Below, piece after piece: positions 46,201 to 56,781 of a stretch of 64,000 bases of DNA; positions within the stretch are counted from its first letter, which is position 1, and each line of letters starts with the position of its first letter. Where the stretch lies: assembly GCA_963576735.1 (NCBI GenBank), contig OY755177.1:3658001-3722000 (forward strand). Reading direction: 5' to 3'. A program made the translations under genes and the position numbers. The stretch is from Bedellia somnulentella. Its lineage: Eukaryota > Arthropoda > Insecta > Lepidoptera > Bedelliidae. The notes beneath the pieces were generated by a model. The model ran no database searches. It saw nothing but the letters and a program-made list of their open reading frames with translations, and was not told the origin of the DNA.

Positions 46201-48821
46201 GCTTCTAAATTTTGATTTTTATATTAGTTTACAATATTTTACGTTGTTTTAAACGATGCACATGCACAGCGCCATCTCCAATGCATTTAGTAAGCAAACA
46301 ATATTTTTGATTTCCCATGGGAACATATTTTTTCGGGGATAAAAAGTACCCTATTATTTAATTTAGACTTCTAACTACACGTCTGAAAAATTTCAAAGCA
46401 ATCGGTTCAGTATTTACGGCGTGAAAGCGGAACAAACAAACAAACAAACTCACTTTCCCATTTATAATATTAGTATGGATTATGTTATTATTATTTATTT
46501 CTCATGAATAGTTTAAGATGAACCTAGGTAGCTCAGTGGGAAAGAACCCTCACTGTGATAGAGAGGTTAGAATTCTGCGCTAATCCTACATCTGTATTTT
46601 TATTCATATATGCTGAAGTGGAGTGTGTCCATCAAGATCCCCCAGTTCAATCCCCTAGGGGATCCTAGTGAACTTGTTGGTTCATCAGGATCCCCTCAAA
46701 TTAAATCAAAGTAAAGGTGCTTTCATACATTGCCTTATTTCATTGAATAAGTCTAAGGAGGTATACTCTAAAAAAAATATTTTTTAATAACCCATTAAAA
46801 AAAAATTCAAGAACCAGATGTAAAAATTTGCTATTTTCATTTTAAGAAAAACGTCAAAAAAAAGGGGGAAAAACTCAAGTTGTCAAAAAATAAATATACC
46901 AATAGAATAATCATGTTATGTTGCACACTTCCATTATTGGCTCACAATGATATTACTGAGGGTTGGCCGTATATCGATAAATACATAATGAGCATGAGAG
47001 ATACATGCAATTTTGGCTAAAAAACGGAGAAAATCAGTAAATGTGGTCGGTATATATTGAGAGGCATCGGACCAATAATTGTTGTGAAAGCTGGAACTCT
47101 GCTTTAATAAAAATGATTGGTCGCAAACGGCCCAATATATTACAGATGTTGAATGCACTCAAAAAAGATGTTGAACAGAAGCTGTGACAGGAAAAGAAAA
47201 CGCGTGAAAAAAAATATATCTATTGATAAGTTTATTCAAGAAACACAGCTGGCATTGATAATTTTTTTAAGGGGATCCTAAAGAACCAACAAGTTCACTA
47301 GGATCCCCTAGGGGATTGAACTGGGGAATCCTGATGGACACACTCCTGAAGTGCTGTGACTTTGGGATTACATGCCTCAATTTCTTAAGACATTAGTTAT
47401 ATGAGCTGGTAATATCAGGAAAGCAACCATGCTAATATCAGGAAAGTTACAAGGTATAGATCAGAAGTTCTGAGGTATAGATCAATGGTCTTTAGTGCTC
47501 GTATGAATATAAAGTTGAGTTTTGTTTTTTGCATTTCTTTTATCATCATTTAAGATGGCGTGATAGAGCAGTGGGTAAAACACCGCTTATTGTGCAGAAG
47601 TGTTCTAATCCTGGGTCGGGCCTACAACAATTTGTCTTTTCTAAAAACATATGTGAGGTTAATTTATGTGAGATGAGGGAAAACATCGTGAGGAAATCCA
47701 CATGGCTAAGGTGTACTTAATCATGTGACACAGTGTATTCATACCAAACGCCTATAGGCTTGCCCCCTATCACTTGAGTACACTGTCCAAGCAAAACATG
47801 GGTACTCTGGACACTAAGTGACAATTTCACGTGATGTTTAGAAGCATTAGTATCTCTGCCAACCCCTTCAGGGACATTCGTCGTGAATGTTTGAGTCTTG
47901 ATTGTGTATTTGATTTGTTTATCAAACTTGTTGATTTTCTAATACCAACCTCTATAGCTCCTCCCCATGAGCTGGGTTGTTGAATCCAAACACAATAGTC
48001 AGCATTGGGCTTCCCGAGCATTCCTTCATTGTAAGTTTCTAGATCACTGGCTACCTCCATTGCTATTATTTGTCTCATTAGAGTATGAACTGTTGTATCT
48101 ATTTTACCATTGAGCACAAAACCTGAAATTATGATTACTTGGTACATTATTTTATTGTATTTGGATTGACACAGGTATTTATATATTACTTTGGTATATC
48201 AAAGAGTAATCAGCATCTTTATAGGTGGAATTCCGGGTTTCTTAATTCAGGGCTTGCAATTTTACAACAATCAACAAGTTATTGAAAGGAAATTTTGAAA
48301 ATGTTAGGTAACACATAAGCTATAGATCATTTATTCAAAATCAAGGTTCTTTAATTAATAAAATATATTTCTAATAATACATTAAGTCATACCTATCCAG
48401 AGAAATAAAGATTATAAGAGCACTTACCAATACTAGTAAATAGACATGAATTATCAGAAGGGACAACTTTTTTCATGAGTATTCCAGGTCGGCATGGACC
48501 TATGGTTTCGTGAGACTTCACACCATTTTCTACAGGCTTAGGATCAGGCTGGACTTCTTGTTTTATCACTACAGGAGCTGGCTTCTCCTCAACAATCAGG
48601 GTTTCACCGGATTTGAGACCTATCTCACTCAATTTTTTTTCGTCATTTGCGATCTCTAATGGTTTGGGAGGGAAACCACATAGAACGCTAATTCGATCTA
48701 CATTAATTTCGGTTAAGCTGAACAAGAAAATCTTAAGTTCACCGACTGTGTTGTCAGAGGTCAAATCCTTCAAAATATGCTGACCGTTCTTGCTTTTCAC
48801 TTTTAAAGCCAAAGCAGACAT
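43170..48821 (-). CDS. Yod1: Ubiquitin thioesterase OTU1 (YOD1), complete
   Basis: OTU-family deubiquitinase that, in characterised relatives, works with p97/VCP in ER-associated degradation. Five exons (48428-48821, 47950-48122, 44516-44674, 43886-44033, 43170-43231) join in frame to 311 residues. Residues 1-80 form the UBX-like ubiquitin fold (KSKNGQHILKDLTSDNTVGE...). The OTU domain follows: PSDNSCLF with D123 and nucleophile C126, SWGGAIE, and FDGVHYDPL with catalytic H232. The C-terminus is a C2H2 zinc finger (FTLKCMECDKLLTG + KHAKETHHTNFGEV) split between the last two exons. Start: the ATG at 48821 opens MSALALKVKSKNG, and no upstream in-frame coding is seen. Intron 2 (3.3 kb) is almost entirely mobile DNA. 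Human YOD1 is 348 residues, so this is a slightly shorter full copy. Confidence 0.95.
43507..43672 (-). mobile_element. SINE family A, 5'-truncated, in OTU1 intron 4
   Basis: Same orientation as the gene. Keeps the tail through the B-box-like motif and stops near gccaatactgttatg. Confidence 0.65.
43705..43830 (+). repeat. Interspersed repeat family E
   Basis: The blocks cacggtagtagtcatctgcc and aacccgcacttgtc resemble 59860-60010 (ccggtagtagtcgttagtca, aacctgcacttgcc). The class is unknown; it may be the 3' end of a LINE or SINE. Confidence 0.4.
43886..44033 (-). CDS. Yod1: OTU1 exon 4
   Basis: Acceptor attattccag, donor gtaatt. Encodes GGCQTIFPTEDVEIYREAEQ through FTLKCMECDKLLT, including the two zinc-finger cysteines. 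Confidence 0.95.
44516..44674 (-). CDS. Yod1: OTU1 exon 3, catalytic His
   Basis: Acceptor cattccag, donor gtaagt. Encodes VAILSHFYGVEMAVVDTLNA through LLFDGVHYDPLYLEQSD; H232 is the catalytic histidine. Confidence 0.96.
44745..44990 (+). mobile_element. SINE family B, head truncated
   Basis: Begins inside the tRNA-like head (gggtcgggcctacaccaatt) and ends cagcgtgaaagtttatga, directly against the Helitron 3' end at 44995. Confidence 0.65.
44995..46479 (-). mobile_element. Helitron, both ends identified
   Basis: On the minus strand it starts TC (tccatactaatattataaat) after an A and ends gcaaaaagCTAG before a T, the exact Helitron insertion rule. The 3' end carries a GC-rich hairpin region (cgcggacgaagtcgcggg). 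Length is 1485 bp. It contains an older SINE A (about 45138-45305), a GC-rich block shared with 34080-34200, and a tRNA-like segment (about 45725-45812). No helicase coding was seen, so it is non-autonomous or decayed. Confidence 0.75.
46515..46612 (+). mobile_element. tRNA-derived repeat, split by hAT-like element
   Basis: Head with A-box-like taggtagctcagtgggaaag and gaggttagaattctgcgcta in B-box position. The sequence resumes after 47353 with ctgtgactttgggatt. Confidence 0.45.
46621..47345. mobile_element. 725-bp DNA transposon, hAT-like, non-autonomous
   Basis: Exact 8-bp duplication CTGAAGTG (46613-46620, 47346-47353) flanks inverted ends gagtgtgtccatca / tgatggacacactc. The arms stay similar for about 75 bp, including the internal palindrome cccctaggggatcc. 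An 8-bp duplication is typical of hAT elements. No transposase was recognised inside. Confidence 0.8.
47553..47898 (+). mobile_element. SINE family B with tRNA-like head, in OTU1 intron 2
   Basis: Head atagagcagtgggtaaaaca and tgttctaatcctgggtcggg, body gaaaacatcgtgaggaaat, 3' end aaccccttcagggacattcg then cgtgaatgtttgag. Its tail ends only about 50 bp from the exon at 47950. It is antisense to the gene. Confidence 0.7.
47950..48122 (-). CDS. Yod1: OTU1 exon 2
   Basis: Acceptor ataatttcag, donor gttggt. Encodes FVLNGKIDTTVHTLMRQIIA through WIQQPSSWGGAIE, the middle of the OTU fold with the substrate-loop WGGAIE motif. Confidence 0.95.
48428..48821 (-). CDS. Yod1: OTU1 exon 1, UBX-like domain and catalytic Cys
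   Basis: ATG start, donor gtaagt. Encodes MSALALKVKSKNGQHILKDL through VVPSDNSCLFTSI. A proline/glutamate-rich linker (about residues 80-110) separates the UBX-like and OTU domains. Confidence 0.96.
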
Positions 48822-49168
48822 TTTAAAATATATAATGCCTACTTTAATTGTTTAAATGATAGAAATTATTTAAAATACAAGTTTTTAGAATAAAATATCA
48901 TAAATAAATAAATTTACGATACATAACGCTCAAATAGCTGTATTGCTTTGCTTGCTTGACAGACATGACATGACATGACACTGACAGAACTGACAGTTTA
49001 TTTGATTGGGCAAAGCGGTGATGGGTTGTCCAGAATGCATTTTTGGTTTAGGCTTTAGGTGACGTTTGTATATGCATTTTCTATAAAGTATACGCCTTTG
49101 GAAAACATTCCTTGTGAGCCAAATCTCTACACTTACCACCGATTTATAAGGTTAACTTTTAATCAATA

Positions 49169-49586
49169 TGAATGAGAGGTTTTCCTTTTTTTCTTTTTTT
49201 CTTCTTCCCTGTTCTCAGGATAGATGGCGCCAGATTTGCTATGTTACAGGTAGGAACGGAACGTCACACCGTTTTTCACACTTGGATGTAATGATATCGT
49301 CTAAGTCTATATAAATATCAGTTTAAGTCAAGATAGCTTAAAAGTAAATAAACAAAGACGGTATTTATATTTAAAATTCGTTTTGTTGTTTTTACTCGCC
49401 AAAAAGTTACTCTATGGTGATGTGACACATGTTTTTAAAGTTGAGATTGGCGAAATTATTGTGGCAACACGATTGAGGCCACGAGGAAAAAAATTAGGTA
49501 AGTAACGTAGTTACATCAACGCCATCTACAGAGCTCTAGGAAACTATGTTGTTTATTTATTTCTCAAAAAGAAAACCTCTCATTCA
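49169..49586. mobile_element. 418-bp MITE upstream of OTU1
   Basis: Ends tgaatgagaggttttc and gaaaacctctcattca are reverse complements. The interior is asymmetric and non-coding. It lies 350 bp upstream of the OTU1 start codon, so it may border the promoter. Confidence 0.6.
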
Positions 49587-49754
49587 ATCTCAATGACTTG
49601 TCACATTTTATGCGAATATTCGTTTTCTAATCGGCTCAGTCGTTAGTTTACCTCACCAATGAACATATGAACAAAAACTGCCATTGTTAACCAGCCTACG
49701 TTAATATAAAGCGCAATACACATTGAGTCCGCCGGCCCGGCCGCCGCTCCGAAG

Positions 49755-49872
49755 TATCGTTGGTGATGGGTCTTCAATCCCATCACCCAAAAACCACTTA
49801 AAAAAGCCCCATACCCTTACGACACCCGTAGGTAGAAAGGGGTAGTGACATTCTAAGCTGGCACTACACGGC
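49755..49872 (-). mobile_element. SINE family A, 3'-truncated
   Basis: 5' half only, beside a short GC-rich tract (ccgccggcccggccgccgct) at about 49730-49749. Confidence 0.6.
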
Positions 49873-51258
49873 GAATAGTTTAAGACCATATTGTTAAAAA
49901 AAAAATTTCTACATCGCGGTAATGAATCCAATTCAAAGTATTATATTAATTCAAATATGTGAAGCTTGGTGCATAAATATAATTTTTTGAAAGTCAAATA
50001 ATAATAATTAAATTTACTGACTTTATTGTTGCTTCGGAAGGTGTTTGTAGAGAGAAGATGTCTCGAGAAAATTCATGTCATTCATATTTTGTATTTTTTT
50101 TTATAATATAATTTATATAAGTTATGCGTATATACAATTAATTCAGAGTCGAAACTTCTGCATAGGTACATAACTTTTTTTTAAAATTCATTCAAATTTC
50201 AAATTCAAATTTATTTATTTGCTATGTAGGACATGGTACATTTGATGGCACATGATGGCTTCTATGGCTATATTTTTGCCGCCAATAACCTTCAACCTAG
50301 AGCCTTCACCATTTATCGACATGTTGGTAGGCTGTAAGCATAGATTAAAAAACGTTAGATAGGTCATTTACGAGGAAACCGGCGCTTACGAGTGGCACCG
50401 ATTGCGGCAGATGAACGCACACCACTAGAAATATATCCAAACAACACACCAAGAAATACATTTGAAATGTAGGTGTGTATATTTTCTCTGTACCGTCGTG
50501 AAATATGACACTAAGACGACCGTTTGACAAAGAATAATTAAGACCTACAAAACGTTGTAAATTTATATTATGATAGATAGAAATGATAACTAACCTCATC
50601 ATTTTAGTAGTTTTTCTACTATAGTTTGTGCAAAATCTCATCACACACGACGGCATTCTCGATTATTTTGATAAACAAACACGCCAAAGCAGGTGAACGA
50701 TTGCGACGGCAGCTAGTGCGCGACTGAAGTCAGATGAGCCATTTAGCCTGTCTTTTAAGTGCCACTTATGAGCGCGCATGACTTATCTACGGTTTTTTAT
50801 TAGTACATCTATGGCTGTAAGCTTGATCAAGGCCAGGATGTATCTTGACCATCATTGCACCTATGCATAACTTAATTGCTTTCGGATCTGCTTTCTTGTT
50901 TTGTCTTTTCTATACCCCTTTGCGACAACCGACTTTGTAGTCGGTCAAATTATAGTAATTTTTATTAAAACAATAAGGGAACAGTTTACTTAATATATTC
51001 AAAAAAGAAAATACGGTTACCAAATCACTTTATTGAAAAATATTGTACTACATACTTTCATATTGTGAGTAAACTTATGAATAAAACTATAGCTACGAGA
51101 TATGCAACATATGGCACGTAATTCTTAAGATACTTATTAATGTACTATTTTAACAATTTGTTAAAGTTTAGTATCCTAAATTATATAGAGAGAACTACGT
51201 AAGTACAAAATTATAATGTTCTTTTGAGACATCAATGTGAAATTGCTTTGGTCACTAA
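49873..51258. other. Intergenic, no gene
   Basis: Region between the OTU1 5' end and the tolloid 3' end. A repeat-like stretch (attcaaatttatttatttgc, about 50205-50300) is familiar from insect genomes, but nothing is coding. Confidence 0.5.
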
Positions 51259-51396
51259 CGCCCGATTTCTGAATTGAGTATTCCAGCTGAGAACAACTTA
51301 AGTATCGTGCTGTCGCATTGAAATCTTAACAACCGAATGAGACAACAGGATACTTAAGTCGTTCTCAGCTTGAATACTCAATTCAGAAATCGGGCC
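51259..51396. mobile_element. 138-bp foldback MITE (copy 2)
   Basis: Same length and ends as 15803-15940. The loop region is in the opposite orientation. Confidence 0.75.
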
Positions 51397-53166
51397 TTAG
51401 TCAATTGATTACGTTAAATATTTGTTGTGATATAAACGATACTGATTTAATAAGTATTTCACCACGTAAATGGGATAAAAGAATACTTTGAAAAATTCTC
51501 ATGATTTTATTTTTAAGTTTAGATTTCACTACAAAAGTAGGTAATTATGTCAAAAAAATGAGTTTTTTGAACCATATATGAATTGAATACGTTATTTTTT
51601 CTACATTAACTGCAAAACTGACATGACCAATATTCCTTCTACGTTAGTATCAATTTGATATAGATGAATTTAAGTTCTGAAAATGTAAGTCCCATATGTT
51701 GAGTCCCTAAGAAACCTATAATATTTACAAACCCTAAATAAATAACTAGTATTTACTATTATAAGTATGAATTGGTTTGGCACTGAGTAGATTTTATACA
51801 AATACCAGTTAATTACTACTTAACAACTAAAATATTGTCCATTATTTATTTGAGTATTATAAAACTACTGAACTTTGCCTACACAACATCTTATTTATGT
51901 ATCTATTTGAATTTTAAAGAATAAAAGTCCGTTTTCTAAGTTGATGAAGTATTTTCTATCATAAATGAAAGAAAGACATAATAACATCTTGCGCAAAAAA
52001 CTGATAATATTATACACAAGTATAGCATAATATATCTATGGATAATAAATACGAAGAAAATACAGCCGACTGTTTCAAAAACTAAAAAAGCAAGCGTAGA
52101 CAAAGCAAAGATTATTTAAAAACTAATATTATATGTGGATTTATTAATACAAAATAATTATTAATAGGCAGCGAATATAAAAAGTATAATGTATGTATAA
52201 ATTTGATTATGAAGAAATTAGGGCAATTCCTTCAAAATTTAACATTATAAAAATAAGTTTTAAATACTTAGTCTAATTATTTTTATGATAATATGGCACT
52301 ACGTTATATAGAGAAACAAGAAAATGCTTTGATAAAAAAAGCCTTAATCGTAGTCTGTAATACAATTTTGATTTATTAAAATATTAATATTCTACCATTA
52401 AGTATCATAATGGCTGTGTCTTATGTTTGAAAAATTTAAACTTGGGAACTTAAACATAACTATAAAATATTAAACATTTTAGTTAACAGATAACCATTTT
52501 AGTTCCACGAAAATAATTTAGAAAATATTAGTAATATAAAATGTCTTGCAAGACCTCACTAGTTTTTATGTACTAAAAAAATAAATAGAACCGAAAATAT
52601 ATGAGATGCCCAATTTTGCACTACTTTGGTATGTTCAATAAATCATTTAACTGTTTATATTTCTTTGGTGAGATTTCATTTGTAACTCTATTGACTAAAT
52701 TAACTTAAAGATAATTATAACAACTAAAGATAATGATTTGCTATGTTAAATTGCGTACGGAGTGTGAATAGAATATATATACATTTATATATTCTGATGT
52801 ATTTTTGAAATCAATCTTCTAATCAAAGGTCAAACGACTCATAAGTAACTAAAACTCTATTCAAATTGAAATACAATGTAGAAGTATAACCCAATAATAT
52901 ACTTTTTTAATATCATTACCGACAGTAAAGCCTATGTTTGATTTTAACTTAACAAAGGTTTTTAATTACCACAAACAACATTACCGGAACAAGAGTCCTG
53001 TACACTAATGTTACTAAAAACCTTTGTTAAGTTAATATATAATTCAAAATAATGCAATGAAGTGTTAGTGGAAAATTAATGGTATTTTTTAGTATCGGTT
53101 GATGCGTGAGTACTTTTTGGCATTGCGATGTGGCCTATGTTTGGGATGCCGAGGAGACGACCATCG
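51397..53166 (-). other. Tolloid 3' UTR and downstream sequence
   Basis: AT-rich, repeat-poor sequence downstream of the tolloid stop codon. A foldback (ttaacttaacaaaggttttt at about 52943 against aaaaacctttgttaagttaa at about 53017) could form a hairpin in the 3' UTR. The poly(A) site was not determined. Confidence 0.4.
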
Positions 53167-53412
53167 TCACGCGGGCCGACGAACAAATCTAGGCAAAGAC
53201 GCTCTCAATCCTCTTCTTCCCACCACCAAAGGAGGCATTCTCTCATCTTCTTCTTCATCCTCATCTTCACCACCTTCGGTACTGTCTTCGGAACTCCAAA
53301 TTTCGGGTTCCACGGCAACGTAGGATGCGGAGAATCCTTTGAACACAACGGAGTCGTCTGTGCGGAAGCGTACCAGTAATGCTTCCGAGGTTGATACTAT
53401 TTCTGGTGGCAT
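53167..53412 (-). CDS. tld: Tolloid last exon, CUB5 end and acidic tail
   Basis: Acceptor tttccttccag. Encodes [40 protein letters not shown], then [18 protein letters not shown] and a basic end [16 protein letters not shown] with TGA. The acidic stretch is longer than I expect for the family. Confidence 0.88.
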   Translation of the reverse strand: MPPEIVSTSEALLVRFRTDDSVVFKGFSASYVAVEPEIWSSEDSTEGGEDEDEEEDERMPPLVVGRRGLRASLPRFVRRPA

Positions 53413-56400
53413 CTGGAAGGAAAACACAGCAAATTTAATTTAAGTATTTTTACAACCCTTTACAACGAATATTTTTAACCAACGCTTCCGTGTCTTCGGG
53501 ATCGTTCATTTATCTGTATTTAAACTAGTGATGGCAAATCACATGGGTCTATTTATTTTAAGTAACATAATTGTTTGTCAGTATAATCAAGCAATAATAG
53601 TTTTTTTTACATTTCCCAATCAGGTGAATATCCAGTAATAGCCCTAATAATTTTCATAATTGCTGATAAAACTAGCTACATCGGCACAACTTCCCAAATA
53701 CACACTTTTAAACACCTAAAAACTTGTGTCACTATAGTAATTTCTTACCTTAGTCCCACAAAACATGCCATTATAGGTCGAGCTGCCATATGACCCTCCG
53801 AATATGTGTCTCAGTTTCCAACTTGAACGCCAGGAAGGTCAGTTGCTCGAACCAGCCTCTCGGAGAGACGATCAGTACACAAAAGCTCGTTTTATCAGTC
53901 ATTACTTACCTTAGTCCCACAAAACGTAACATAATTATTAAAACTGCCATCAAGCCCCCCGAATATCTGCGCATAATCGTATCCAAAATTCGCCTCTGGT
54001 TCCAGTTCAAACGACAGGAAGGTCAGTCGCACGAACCAGCCTCTCGAAGCGAAGATGCTACAGATCTGGCTTCGTAGGAATCGTCGCCGTAGCGAGCGTG
54101 AGAGTAAAGAAGAAATTACACAATAATACTAATAAGACACAAAATACATGTAAATACACTCTTTAAAGCACCTAACTCCTCACCTTAGTCCCACAAAACG
54201 TGCCATAATTAGTCGAACTGCCATCCAATCCACCAAATATCTGCACATAATCATATCCACAATTGGCCTCTGGTTCCAACTCAAACGTCAAGAAGGTCAG
54301 ACGCACGAACCAGCCTTTCGGAGCGATGAAGCTCTGGTCATAGTCAGATCTGGCTTCGTAGGAGTCAGTAGCGAGCCTGAGAGTACAGAAGAAACTCCGG
54401 CACAAAATGCACACTTTAAAGCACCTAATTCTTACCTTAGTCCCACAAAACGTGACATAATTCGTCGAACTTCCATACAAGCCCCCGAACATTTGCACAT
54501 AATTGTATCCACAATTCGCATCTGGCTCCAACTCGAACATCAGAAACGTGAATCGCAAGAACCAGCTTCTCGGAGCGACAACGAGTTTACAAAAGCTTGT
54601 TTTATCAGTCATTCCTTCTCCGAATATGTGCATCAGTTTCCAACTTGAACGCCAGGAAGGTCAGTTGCTCGAACCAGCCTCTAGGAGAGACGATCAGTAC
54701 ACAAAAGCTCGTTCTATCAGTCATTACTTACCTTAGTCCCACAAAACGTAACATAATTATTAAAACTGCCATCAAGCCCCCCGAATATCTGCGCATAATC
54801 GTATCCACAATAGGGGAGATGACTGATTTTTGTTTCTTTCACCATTAGATAGTTTATTAAAAACTATTGAACACGTATTTTTTCTTTTTTATTATACTCA
54901 AACAATTACCGAGATATTTAGAGTTGAAATTACGCATGACGTCACACTGTGGTACGATTTCTACCTAGTTGTGACGTATTTAGCCCCCACTATTAAACTT
55001 TAACGCCTTATAACTAAGTGATTATTCATTAATTTCGTAAAATAAAAAATACGTGTCTAATATTTTTGCTTTATCTTATTAACGGACTAATTAGAATTTC
55101 GTATTTTTGACCCATGCATCTCGCCTATTCGCCTCTGGTTCCAGTTCAAACGACAGGAAGGTCAGTCGCACGAACCAGCCTCTTGGAACGACTATCAGAG
55201 TACACAAAAGCTTGTTTTATCAGTCATTTCTTACCTTAGTCCCACAAAAAGTGCCATAATTAGTCGAACTGCCATCCAATCCACCAAATATCTGCACATA
55301 ATCGTATCCACAATTGGCCTCTGGTTCCAGTTCAAACGTCAGGAAGGTCAGTCGCACGAACCAGCCTCTCGGAGCGACGATGCTCCAGTCACAGTCGGAT
55401 CTGGCTTCGTAGGAATCGTCGCCGTAGCGGGCGTGAGAGTAAAGGTGCTTTACTTGGTCGGTTGCAGCTAGGTAGCCTCCGCAGGCTGGAATTAGATATA
55501 GAAGGATATGACGGATAATTTGGTATTTTAAACACAATCAGAATGCAAATTTGTCAGACCTACTATGCAGCATGTATAAATAAAAAATAACAATAATAAA
55601 ATAAACATTTATTTTTAAACTAGTGGATCGCCCCAGCTTCACACGGGTAGCGTTGTTTATTTTATATCCGAGGTTTCTTCAATCACTGCTCAAGCTTTGT
55701 GAAATTAAGTGCAATGATTACTACTTAGAGCACTCCTGAATATTGTAGCTTTGTGATTTCTGTGAAAGCGCCCATATCATGGCTTAGCATCTCCGAACAT
55801 AAGCAAATTTTTAGAATGAGTTGAGTAAAACGCTATGAAGTACGTATAACAACTACAACTACTGGCGCCATCCAGTATGTAATATGTGATTTAGTAATTA
55901 TTTGGTTTGGGTAACGGGCGCGATGGCTTATTTCATGTGTAATTTCGGTGTTTCTCTACCGATTTCTATGATTATTTTTTTATTGAATAGGTAATAATGT
56001 CAACTTTTTTTATATTAGGGATTACTGAGAGTATTATGAACGCAAGAGTAATCAAATATGATCAGAATGCTCCGAACTCCAAAGCTATCAGAACAGAAGT
56101 AACACGTGATATTGCAACTAGACTCAGAAAACTAGTTTATATTTTCAGCAAGCTTCGCCGCGTCTCAGACAAAAGACTATTATTAAGTGTATATTTGGCG
56201 CTTTGTCAGTCACTACTAATATACTGCATTTCTACTTAGGGGCGCAGCCAAAACTTTTATACTGCCCGTCGAACGTGCACAAAGAGCAGTTATCAAAGTT
56301 ATGCTCCACAAACCCCGGCTATTTCCAACTAAACAGCTTTACACGGAATGCAAGTTACTAACTGTGCGCCAGCTTTTTATTCTGCATACATTACTGCGAC

Positions 56401-56746
56401 AGCATTCTCTTACAACACACACGAGCTCCCTTTCATCTCGGTCTACCAGAAACCCACTTATTGCCCCGCCAGCCCGGCTTAAAACACAATTTACAAACCA
56501 CTTTTTCTGTTTCTTAGGCCCATTTTTGTATAACAAATTTAATGAAATAATCCCCATATTAGACCTCTGCCTGCACCTACAGTCTTAAGAAAAAAGTTAC
56601 TGAATGGCTAAATACGCTTGACTTATGACTCAACAGAACTTTTCCTAAAATATATAACGTAGTGTTTTAATTCTTCTTATGTATTACACAACCACACTCA
56701 TTCACCAACATCCACACACGCACATACCCACTCACACACACTCACA

Positions 56747-56781
<35 letters not shown>

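Noticed and set aside
46934..47158. 74-codon minus-strand ORF inside the hAT-like element
   Set aside because: No transposase motif is recognisable; probably incidental.
50345..50656. 103-codon minus-strand ORF between OTU1 and tolloid
   Set aside because: No domain, no neighbouring exon signals, and sequence typical of AT-rich intergenic DNA.
53099..53379. Plus-strand ORFs rich in Ser over the tolloid last exon
   Set aside because: They are antisense to the acidic tail; the serine run is the complement of the Glu/Asp codons.
53747..55225. Functional mutually exclusive CUB exons
   Set aside because: Copies are truncated, frameshifted or lack conserved cysteines; only 55235-55485 is intact and in phase on both sides.
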